Of a stretch of 64,000 nucleotides of DNA, positions 53,673-64,000 are shown one piece after another. Made by a program: the position numbers and the translations under genes. Source of the DNA: Acanthaster planci (Eukaryota; Echinodermata; Asteroidea; Valvatida; Acanthasteridae); the NCBI RefSeq assembly GCF_001949145.1, contig NW_019091364.1, positions 3,204,021 to 3,268,020 on the forward strand. The letters are read 5' to 3'. A model generated the notes under the pieces. The model did not search any database, was not told where the DNA came from, and was given only the letters and a program-made list of their open reading frames with translations. Each line of letters starts with the position of its first letter. Within the stretch, counting starts at the first letter, position 1.

Positions 53673-56600
53673 AGGGGCAGACTTCGAGAATACCGGGTTG
53701 GGTTTGGCTTCGAGTGCTGCTGCCTCTTCGTCAAGGGGATACTCAGCGATCACAGAGACAGATCTGCCGGGCGAGATCCGCGTTGCATCAGAAACCCGGG
53801 GTCCCCTGCCCGGCGTGACAGCACCGGTTACACTAGTCTGGTCCAGCATCACTGTGACTGCTGAACCAGCACCGAAGCAATGCAAGTGGCTCATGGGTAG
53901 CGCGAAGCCGGAGGAGCGGGCCAAGGTCATCCTGAGGGACCGTAAGTGTTGCGAAAATCAGACAATCAACTATCAGACTATGCATAACTACTCATGTTGA
54001 CCCTTCTCGATACGGGAATTGTCAATTTTCTCTGTTTCATTTTTTCGTATTTGCAATTAATTTTGGTAATTTTCCTGCAGTATCTGGTGTTGCTGAGCCG
54101 GGAACGTTAACGGCGATCATGGGTGCCAGGTAGGTCCAGGATCAGCAGAGAAATATCTATTTTTGATAGGGAAAAAAAGCTGATTGTTGATTTGACCTAA
54201 CTTTGAACGTTCGTGGAAGAAATGCAGGCCTGCCTTAAGGGAGATTGTGAAGATTTTTACCACATTTATTGTAAAGATTTTGCTCATCTACTGAAATAAT
54301 TTCTATAGATTTCAGCTAATAAACAGAATTCTCAACTTTAAGTTAGATTTGTAACTTCTTGAAGATGGTTCGTATTCATACTGTTCGGGTTCCCGTAGAA
54401 TATTTAATTCTATTAAGAAAAACTGTCTTTCTTGTGATTTGGGTTTTTTTATTCCAAAACTCAACATGTAGAGGTCAAAGGTGAATTTAGCCTTTAGAGT
54501 TCAGACAAATGGGACAGAACACTTTCTTACAGTTTGTAAAAAAGATTCCTTTCCACGCGCTATTCAGTGGGTGCGGCAAATCGTCCCTCCTGAATGCCTT
54601 GAACTGTCGTAATGCGGGCTTCTTGACCCTGACCGGCCAGATTCTAGTCAACGGCGTCGAGGCAGACAATTCTCTGGCTAGAATCTCGGCCTACGTCCAG
54701 CAGCATGACCTCTTCCAGGAATGGCTGACGGTCAAGGAACACCTAACTTTTCAGGTAATGTAGGACATATAATGGTCACCGTGGGGTGGTTGTCAGTCCT
54801 CTAAACAAATAAACTTTTTTCAGTGTGTTTTACGGTAAGAGCCTCATTAAAATTTAAATTTACAAAAATAGCTTGGCGGCCTTCGTAATTACGAATGAAT
54901 TTTAATACGGGCGATTCACAATAATGCGTCACCAAGAGTTTGCAACGCGTTGGCCAATCATAACGCGCGAAATTTGTCGACCCTATCCAAACGAGCATTG
55001 GGTCGACAAATTTCGTGCATTGTGATTGGCCAACGCGTTGCAAACTCTTGGTGGCGCACTTTTGTGAAAGGGCCGTATAATGGGCAAGTTCAAATAAAGT
55101 AATAGGGCCGATTCACCCTAGTGCGCCTCCAAGATTTTGCAACGCGTTAGCCTATCACAACGCGGGAAATTTGTCGGCTATTTCCAAACGCACACTGGCG
55201 GCAGTAGGCATGGATGGAGTCTCCTCAAATGGCTGGAGCCAGCAAAAACTAAGCCTGAGCCACTCGTTTCATAAACGCCCTTGGTAGACAGATTTCGCGC
55301 ATTGTGATTGGCCAACGCGTTGCAAATTCCTGAGGGCCCACTATTGTAAAACGCGCGTATTTACGAGGAAACCGTTGACTTGCTCTCACCTGCCCGTACA
55401 TTTTATATTGAAAAAAATGTTTGCACTCATGGTTGCCAGGTATACCATAAATTAACAGGATTTTGTAACAGTGCTATATAAGTAGCTAGTAGAATCCATT
55501 TCGAGTCATTTGAAGAATTAACTTGTACATTGTATTCGGCAAGTGCATGCACTTCTTGAATGGTTTTAACAGGTTTCAGTACACGTATGTATACACAGTG
55601 TAGTTTTTATTTTGGTGTTTTACAGGCTTCGGTTAGAATGGATAAGTCGCTCTCAACAGAAGAGCGCCGGCAACGTGTGACCGAAGTTATTCGCTTGGTG
55701 AGCCTACTTACGGGGTCAAGTTATCAACACAAGGAATGACGACAGAAATCTGCAGTTACGGTCGCAGACGTTTTATGAATGCTGAGTCATGTTTTCAGTT
55801 GTAGAAAATGCTCATGCACTTTACTGATTCCTCACATGAGTTGCCGGGATTACAATTAATTATAACGTAAAATTAGGGCGATCAGGAAGAGTTTTTGACT
55901 TTTCATTGCCGGCAAAAAGCTGTGATTTATCCATTTCATTAGGTCGGTCTGGGCGGGTGTTCTGACACTGTCATCGGCAACGCACAACGCAGTATAAGCG
56001 GAATTTCAGGAGGCGAAAGAAAACGACTTGCCTTTGCCTCTGAGGTACGTAGTGTGAGGATTTTGAGCCTCATTCTTATGAAAAATTCAAGTCAGAAGAT
56101 TCACCTTACGGTGTAAATGATTATAAACTAATGTAGAGCCTGCCGTCCACTCATTGCTTCGTTTTGTACAGAATTTATTGTAAATGTTTACAACAAAAGA
56201 ACATGCAGTCAAGTTACTATTTTTTTTCTTGTGCTCCATGAGGATATTCTCATCTTCAATTAAGTACTTTCCATTCCTTGGAACTTACTGTTCTATAGCG
56301 TCCCAATTTAAATCTTTAGCTTCTAGCATATTCCTACAGAGACTGTAGTCTTGCTATTCTGAATTATCAATGCATTTTGTTCCCTTACTTTACACTTTCG
56401 CGGAGGAATCTTTATTGGATCGAAGTAATCAGGTTTTTTGTACCTCTCAGGTGTTAACCAACCCGTCCCTGTTGTTCTGTGACGAGCCCACTACCGGACT
56501 AGACTCCTACATGGCTCACAGCGTAGTGTCAACATTGACGCGTTTGGCCAGGGAGGGTCGCACGGTGATGTGCACCATACACCAGCCCGCGTCGGCGACG

Positions 56601-59600
56601 TACCGCCTGTTCGACAGGTTAGCCTTATTTATGGTGGAAGTACACTTTCTTCGTTTCAGCAGAGAGCAATTTCTAAAGCCATACACTATGTACGATTCAT
56701 GTGTTGCTTAGGTAGTCATTAAACATTGTGTTCATGTTTTGAATATTAGATTGATTCTACTTGCTGAAGGTGCCGTTGCATTTCAAGGAAGCCCTAAGGA
56801 CGCCGTTTCCTTTTTTGAATGGTAGGTACGATTAGTAATGTGTGATTTTTTAACTTAAATTGTTACAGTATCCATTATATTAATTTTGTAATGTACAGCA
56901 CTAAAAGAGCAGCTTGAAATCAATCCTGAGTTACCATATTGTGATCCGAGAAGAATGTTGTATTTAAGAACCCACAAATGCCTGGATTCATTTATTAGTT
57001 TACAGCCTGTGAGTGTGTTTGGAACCCACTCTCGCTTTGATTGTAATATCGTACCTTGCACTTTCAGCCTGGGCTATTCGTGTCCACCAAATTACAGTCC
57101 TGCCGACTTCTTCATCAAGACCCTTGCGATTAAACCTTCAGATGAGGAGGAGTGTCGGCGGAGAGTCCAGGTACAACGTTTTACAAAACATATCAATGTT
57201 CAGATGTCTTGCAAAATTAACAGAACTGTGGCTTTCTTGCAATTTCAAATTTTACCTATTGCATTAAGAATACCAATGAAATTGTTACTTTTTAGAAAAC
57301 TACAATTTATTCCTACAGGAAGTAACGGCAGCTTTCTTGAAGTCGCCGTATAATGACGCCCTTAAAGAGAAAATCTTGCAGTACTGCACTCAGAACCCGG
57401 TATGACGGCTGTCGATATTAACATACATACCATTAGTGTCTTTTCTATAGAAGAGTCGTTAAGCGTTTTTTTTTTTACTTCACGAGGCCTCAGAATCCCG
57501 GTTCAATTACCAATATATGTAAAACATGACGTCACTCGTTTTACACTTACACTTTCCTGTATATGGAAACTCGATGGATTGTATTGCACCTCACTGCCAG
57601 AGGAAAACGTGCATGTAAAAAGAGCGTGACGCCATTATGTTACATGTGTATGAATCCTTTCATAATGGGTCTAACATCATTTCCGGATGTACACCGGAAA
57701 GTGGTTAGGAACTCATTTAAACTTGTAGCATAATGTCAAGACGGTATACTTCGGAAGCATATTGCTACCAACGCGATTTTAAAAAAACTCGTTTAAACGA
57801 CATAGTTACCGCATTTATACGACTTATAGTATCTTGTTTAAACGACTTAGAAGCCCGTTTAAACAATACAGCCGTCTCATTTAAACGACCTAGTATCTCG
57901 TTTAAATGACGTACATGTAGATAATTATCTCGTACTAAGTCATTTAAACGAGGTAAAATATTTTATTTCGTGTTGGCAGCAAATCCTCCAGAAGGATAAA
58001 TTACAATTCAATAGACGTCTGCCAAAACAAATTTACAAATTAATACCCTTCATAAGTACAATTATGAATGATGTATTTGTGTACTATTTTATACAGAAGC
58101 AAGATAAATCTGCGCTTATTGCCACCCACTCTCCGTAAGTACAATAGTGTGAAGCATTCAATTGATTGGGAGCTTTCATCTGATTATCGGTTGAAATAAG
58201 ACAATACTTGTCAATTGAGTAGAAAATCTTTGCAAGTCAGAGCACGTGTTTTGATATCATAGTCACTTTTAAACCTTAACAGGTACTCTTTGGGCTTGTA
58301 TTCAATTCGATGCTTTGGTCGCAGATACAAGGCTTCTTGGTGGCGCCAATTTACAGCTTGCGTTAAGAGAGCTTACCTGGGCAACAAGCGGGAGCCTCTG
58401 ATGTCAAAGATCCGTTTTGTGCAGACAATCGTAAGTATACATCGCAATTAATTGCTACAGCTACATGTGTATCAAACGTTATGGTGTTTAACCACTCTGT
58501 GTCGAAAAAAGGCATATTGACACCCTTTTACCTTATCGCAAGGCAGTACGTATACGGGTCTGAGCGCGACGAGAGTTAATTTTTGCCCTGGCCTGACATT
58601 TTGACACAAGTCACTGTGATTTGTCAATTTGATTGATTTATTCATTTCAATACAAACTGCCCTCACTTGTTGTCTGTCCCCTTCACTTGTTTTCTGTTCC
58701 CCTCCTTGAGGCCCTTGGACTCATACTAGGCCTTGTGTTCCTCCAAGAGAAGATTGACCAGGACGGTGTTCAGAATATCACCGGTGTCCTGTTTCTGCTG
58801 GTGTCCAACTCGGCATTTGCTAACACTTTCACGACAGTCCAGGTATGTCCAAAAAAGGTTGGAGGGCATATCCATTGTTAACCTTTAGCTGAAGACGTTT
58901 TAGACGGTTTAGAATGCTTAAAGTTATACACCGAGATGTCACACGATTCAAATTTGGTTCAAACGTTCCACACACATTTGTCTCAAATGTCAATACCTTT
59001 GTGATAATGCCTACCGACATTGTTTTTTTGTTTACCCGTCAATCTACCTAGAGCAGAAGCACACCCTAATCGGCTGAAAATGAGCCATAATATTAGTCGG
59101 GAGTACATGTATTCATTTTTGTTAGTAGTTACACGACCGCAACCGCGCAACGCAATAACCGTTTGCGAACCAGTGGAAGCGCACTTCCTATACCAAAGGA
59201 GACTTCGTTACAATTAGGAAACCTGCGTCCTCTCTTTGTCGCGCTTTAGGCTCATTGGATGTCCTATTTATTTTTGACGATGTTTGGAAAGTCTAACAGA
59301 AAAAATCCGCAGGACCGAGTCTCAGAATGTTAGTGGTCATCTTTACGTTTCAGGTGATACCCAACGAAATTGCCCTGCTGAAGAGAGAGCATTACAGTGG
59401 CATGTACAGGGTGGACGCCTGGTTCCTTGCCAAGTTCGTCACAGAGGTACATGGACCTTTCGTTTCTTCCCTAAAAATGTCTCAGTACAAAGATGAAGCA
59501 TCAGAAATGGCATATTCAGATATTAAAAAAATGGAAAAATAAAATAGGAAAAGCGTTTGTTCTAACCAAATTTGCCTTTTAACCTGCTAATTTTCAAATC

Positions 59601-62600
59601 TGATTGTGGAGATCAAAAGTTATTGCGATGAAATTTGACTGTAAACTTAAGATGACTGATCAATTCAAGCATTCGTCACTCTGGTCGTTTTATTTCAATT
59701 TGCGTTAACTCCACGAGATTTTGTTTTTAATGACTGTTTTTGTTTGCTCGTTTGTTGTTCTCTGTAGATTCCGGTCCACATAATTCTGCTTCCATTGATT
59801 CTTGTCACGGTCCCCTATTGGATGATTGGTAAGGACGGATAAAGTTTATTAGAATTGCCTTTCAGATAACTAGAGATTAAATTTTGACGAGCATAAACTT
59901 TTGCAATTTGCATTCAACTGGAATATAAAAGGTCAAATTCTAGATTTACAGGAGGTTGAGTTCATGCCATTATTTAGTAGTAACTCTATGAAAACAGAAT
60001 AGAGCCTGAAAGTTGACCCGTGATGACGCGCCTCTGGAACCCTTGGATAGGAAAAAAAGTGCAAAGATTTTAGAATTTGTAATATTTTTTCGTCCAGCTA
60101 CTTCTTAAAAAATCCAAACAATATCCTGCCAAAAATTGACCCATCACTTCCGAAAATCTAAAATACATAAAGAACAGTGCAATGCGCCAGTTTCGTACAC
60201 AGTTGAATATTTACGGTTTGAAATTTCATGGTAGTCCGTCGGTAAAAACCGAAATAAAAACAGATCTAAATATTTTAAACAGGCTTATAATTTATAAGTA
60301 GTAAATCTAAAGCAATATTCTACTTCAAATACGAAAGATTCTAATCTTTTATCTAACCTTTGCTGACAACAACTGCATGATGTCAACAACAGAATATGAA
60401 CCCACCGACTGCAAGTAGGTAAATCTTTGCAACGTTGCATAATCTCGTTTTCACGTAAGCACGGGCAGTGAAAACAAACGTGCATGAACATGGAGACCTA
60501 GGTACGATATCGCCAGAAGTGAAAGGTCGCTACGAAAATTCGTTTTTTACATATCTCAATTTAACTTTTCCTAAATATTACTTGAGGAAGACAAAGGTAA
60601 AACCCCAACATGATTGTCGAACGTGATAGGACGGTCCAGCGTAAAATCCCCATATATAGGAGGACCGCTCGAGGGTTCCGGAAGCTCGCTGCGTGACCTT
60701 TAACTTTCAAACTCTATTGAAACAGATAAAGTCATATTTAAGCTTTTTTGTGAATTAAAAAAAGGAGAATTTCTATTCAACGTAACAGTTGATTCCTCAT
60801 AGGTTCATAATATTATATAGATGCACCGACTGCATACGACTGCATAGTGGGCACATTACGTTTGCTGAGACATATTTGCAACAGAAAGCGAGCAAATCAG
60901 CGAAAACAGTTTATATTGCTCTCACTTGTCACCAGTTTTTGAAACTTATTTACTCCACAGGTCTGTATCCGGCTGCCGTAAATTTCTTCACAGCCTGCTT
61001 GGTAATTTGCCTGTCCACCGGCACAGCTATTTCCTTTGGTATAATCTCAAAACATGTTAATATTATTTTACTTTTCACCACTTAATTGATTTAATTATGT
61101 ATTTAACTGCTGGCTAACAATTCTTTTCTCTTTTTTTCCGTAAGCGTATTTCTTATCTTCTGTCAGCCGTACCGTCTCCATGGCACTGGCGATCGCACCT
61201 CCGTTCGCTTTCGCCTTCATGTTGTTGGGCGGCCTTTTCATCAATGTTGGGTAAGTACAAGTCAAATTTTATGCTGAATAAAATTTTAAAAATTACATAT
61301 TTCAGTTGTTCCTATCTTACAAAGTTTTTTATCTCTTTAAGAGAAGTTTTGTAACTTGCAGTTTCTTGACCATGGGCCAGGTCCAAAAAGAGGCCGTCCA
61401 AAATTGCCTTTGATTGGTTTAACCCAGGGGGGATGCGTCCTCCCCTCTCAAAATGTTCTCTTTTTGTCTTTACAGTGTAGTTTTTTTTTCATCGCGCTGA
61501 GCCTTCAGAATTGTTGTTGAGTACTGATTTGCAGTCGTGTTCTCACCAAGTTTGAGAAAATCTGACATTCTGTTCTCGCACAAGGCTGATTTGATAATTA
61601 ATGATTTTATATTGCACAATAAAGTTTCAGAAATATCACCCGGAACAGAGGAAACCTGCGGTTTTTTTTTAAATAGGGGGGGAGGGAAGTTGTGAACTGA
61701 TCCAGCTCTTGAAACGAGTCTTTTTAGGTATAATGCTATAAATTTTTGCCTGATATGATCGTAATGCACGCAAGGTGGCCTCCTCTCGTTGGGGAAGCAA
61801 ACTCTGTCAGCGGGAGATATAAGAAAGTTCACAGTTGCCTGAGGACAGGGGAGCGGTTCCGAGCGATAGCTGCTAATCAAGTACAACGTGACGCTGGATG
61901 ACAATATCTATCCTAATGCTGCCGTCATGGTTTCTGTCTAAAATAGAAATTGATAACAATTTACTCTGAGCACCGTGTGATTGTTAAGAAAGTTTAATTG
62001 CAATTCCTTCCTTTTTTGTTGTTCCCTTAGAGACATCCCCGTCTGGCTGGGGTGGTTCTCCTACCTGTCTTGGTTTCGTTTTGGCTTCGAGGCATTGCTC
62101 ATCAACGAGTGGTCACAGATAGACGACATTGGTACGACTACTGAAAACAAATTTGCAAACAAAGCTGTAGTTTGGGTCGAGTATGAAATTCCAACAAATC
62201 ATCAGAATATTTTACAGAGCTTTATCGATACGACAATTTGCAGATTTATTACGAAAGGAATCAATCGATTGAGCAGTAACGCAAAACCAGTTTACATTAT
62301 TTCGTGATCATGTCGCACATGATCACGATGAAACATCTCTGTTTCAGAGTGCCCAGTGAACTGGACCACGCCGTGTGTTGACGACGGCCAGATGGTGTTG
62401 GAAACGCTCTCGTTTAGTGAGGTATTTGGCACGTGAACTTTCTTACTTTAATTTCCCCTTTGAAACGAAAATGTGTTTCAAATTCAAGGCAACGAGAAAC
62501 AAAATAAAAACAAAGTATACATTTAAAGGAACACAGCATGAAGTGGTATACACTGTGGTACACACGTTATACACTAATCAGATTAGAAGCCATAACTGTG

Positions 62601-62963
62601 GTGGCACCGCACCCCGCACATTCTTCAGCTTGACGCGTGCGTGCATTTGGCAACTCACGATACCTTCTTGGTCGAAGATGCACTTAACGCGCGTACCACC
62701 TGTCCACGAGCTTTGTATCGCCGCATTAATAGCATTAATAGCTTCTAATTCTGCTCGTCGAGATACACTAAACTGGGGAGTTAAACAAAACAGTTTAAGG
62801 CCTACGCTTTGATGTTCTCTTTTTTCCCCAGAGTCATTTCCTAATGGATCTATGTTGCCTAGCCATCCTATTCGTTGGCTTCCGCCTGTTGGCATTTCTG
62901 GCTCTTCTGTACCGCTGCAGGCGACAAGTCAAACGTCAAGAGTTGAAGCCGTTAACTCAATGA
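53673..62963 (+). CDS. white-like ABCG half-transporter (5' coding exon not found)
   Basis: Nineteen exons: 53673-53941, 54081-54129, 54568-54754, 55626-55697, 55943-56044, 56451-56617, 56750-56821, 57068-57170, 57319-57399, 58097-58134, 58325-58430, 58711-58842, 59354-59446, 59768-59828, 60961-61038, 61145-61250, 62031-62131, 62348-62421, 62832-62963. They give 673 residues in frame. The ATPase half comes first, as in ABCG proteins: Walker A GASGCGKSS (split at 54129/54568), signature [14 protein letters not shown], Walker B LLFCDEP, and the TIHQP switch histidine, then [14 protein letters not shown]. The membrane half has about six hydrophobic segments (58325 on) and a Cys-containing extracellular loop before [10 protein letters not shown]. 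Wording throughout is closest to insect White, which pairs with other ABCG halves to move pigment precursors and metabolites. No in-frame ATG precedes the ATPase domain in the first exon, so an upstream exon is missing. Confidence 0.93.
54908..55075. mobile_element. 168-bp MITE, copy 1
   Basis: Arms of about 75 bp (54908-54983, 54999-55075) are near-perfect reverse complements sharing GAGTTTGCAACGCGTTGGCC and AAATTTGTCGACCC. TA lies at both borders, suggesting Tc1/mariner-type insertion. It is intronic in the ABCG gene. Confidence 0.85.
55105..55357. mobile_element. related 253-bp MITE, copy 2
   Basis: The terminal arms match those of 54908-55075 (TTTTGCAACGCGTTAGCC left, GGCCAACGCGTTGCAAA right) but enclose about 100 bp of different internal sequence. 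TA flanks both ends. It sits only 29 bp from copy 1, in the same intron. Confidence 0.8.
57762..57982. mobile_element. TIR element with an internal TTTAAACGAC minisatellite
   Basis: The ends TTGCTACCAACGCGA and CGTGTTGGCAGCAA are inverted repeats. Between them about seven units of 25-30 bp, CTCGTTTAAACGACTTAGTAT-like, repeat head to tail, and the last is inverted (GTCATTTAAACGAG). It is intronic in the ABCG gene. Confidence 0.7.
60002..60714. mobile_element. about 713-bp TIR element with TA target duplication
   Basis: The left end GAGCCTGAAAGTTGACC and right end (complement) GAGTTTGAAAGTTAAAGG are inverted repeats extending about 45 bp. TA borders both sides. No transposase frame is seen. 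A truncated copy lies at 51304-51903. It is intronic in the ABCG gene. Confidence 0.75.
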
Positions 62964-64000
62964 AGTCTGACTGCTCAGAGCTACCAGAGTAGCAGGAAAG
63001 GTCTCGACAAAGGAAACGTGTTATGGACATGAAACATAAGCAAAATACATTTGTCAGTAACACCATATTAGTACGACAGCTTTCCGACGAATTAATTCAG
63101 AAACAAACATAAAACCTGCGGGTTGGACTTTAGTACCTAATTAAACTTAGAGAACACGACTTCGCCCTCAAGTCCCACAATTGGAATTAAATCCAGGTGA
63201 CGTTAGCTCCGCGTTTGTACACCTGCAACTGTGTAAATTGTTAATTGGCTCACTCACATCTTCAGTGCATTATTGGGGCCAGGTTAGTGATTTATATCTG
63301 CTTCAGCAGTGGTTTAAATTTGGGACTGGGGGATTGAGAAGTGCAGATGACGTATAAATCACAAAATTTCCTAACCATGGATATTTGGAAAGGGGGGGGG
63401 ATGCTGCATCAGATACTGAATACTAATCACTGATTGGTGATACTTGAATTACTAAAAAGAGTAGAGCTCTTTTTCAGAGATATATACCGTACATCAATAT
63501 TTTGGAAAGACGTTTGATTATGGACATGGCATTATACAAAGAAACATCACCCCAAATAAGTGAAAATCTGTGCACAAAATAAAGACAACCTGATAGTTTT
63601 GCCGAGAAGTCATTAGGCCTGCTGGACGTTGCACTTTCAAAGCATCCTGGAACTTAATTGCCACCACTAAATAATATTTGTTTACAATAAGCATATAAAC
63701 ATAAAAGCATAACATGTATGTCGTGCTGTATCAAGTGCAATTGTTTGGTAGTTCGTTTTGTCGCCCGGATTCTCCGGGCGACAGATATAAACGCATGCGC
63801 AGTAGCAGCAAATCCAGGAACTGACCGTGCACAGATGTACTGTGCACGCGTGGTTTCATCTGCATGCATTCTTGCGTGTAAAGTGAATGTAAATTGAAAA
63901 GGATGAAGTGTTAATGTTTCGAGCTTAGGAACAAAATAAAAGTTCTTGGAATTAAATTAATGGTGTTTTTTTTATTTTCAGATATCATTAAAAAAATATG
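62964..64000. other. ABCG 3' UTR and downstream sequence
   Basis: No further coding exon is recognised. The open frame at 63654-63869 (minus) has no domain. A near-palindrome GTCGCCCGGATTCTCCGGGCGAC lies at 63760-63782. Confidence 0.5.
63578..63583 (+). promoter_or_regulatory. candidate polyadenylation signal of the ABCG gene
   Basis: AATAAA lies 615 nt past the stop codon. A second AATAAA at 63935-63940 is an equally good hexamer. Confidence 0.4.

Overview
The window is animal nuclear DNA. Genes are split by AT-rich introns with GT..AG borders, and transposon debris is abundant. An invertebrate-type white-like ABCG transporter, frequent TACATGTA and TAGGCCTA words and secreted arrays of LDL-receptor class A (LDLa) repeats suggest a marine invertebrate, perhaps an echinoderm, hemichordate or cephalochordate. 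That placement is a guess. Exon models were built by hand: each join uses a GT donor and AG acceptor, and reading frame was checked by summing exon lengths.

Layout. (1) 1-3.0 kb: no recognisable gene. (2) 3.15-12.92 kb, minus strand: a 12-exon gene for a secreted protein of about 705 residues, with signal peptide, about 12 LDLa repeats, a heptad coiled coil and a Gly/Arg/Pro tail. (3) 13.24-23.50 kb, plus strand: its head-to-head paralogue, 11 exons, about 1407 residues, with signal peptide, about 32 LDLa repeats, a short coiled coil and a basic tail. A single 2,856-nt exon encodes most of the repeats. The two start codons are 313 bp apart, so they probably share a bidirectional promoter. This pair is the most unusual system here. 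(4) 25.24-43.85 kb, minus strand: EHHADH, the peroxisomal bifunctional enzyme of fatty-acid beta-oxidation, complete in 18 coding exons (711 residues). Its introns hold a dead LINE, a hAT-like element and several simple repeats. (5) 43.9-52.3 kb: a gene-poor stretch of repeats, with a diverged local duplication, an 86-bp near-perfect palindrome with 8-bp target duplication, and an LTR-like promoter/polyA module. (6) 52.33-52.86 kb, minus strand: an intronless NAA80-like N-acetyltransferase with a divergent acetyl-CoA motif. (7) 53.67-62.96 kb, plus strand: a white-like ABCG half-transporter, 19 coding exons recovered and a short 5' coding exon not found. Several MITE-type elements lie in its introns.

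The LDLa pair looks like one functional unit: two secreted, probably oligomeric, calcium-dependent cysteine-rich scaffolds from one duplicated gene. EHHADH, NAA80 and ABCG look like ordinary conserved neighbours with no evident link to it.
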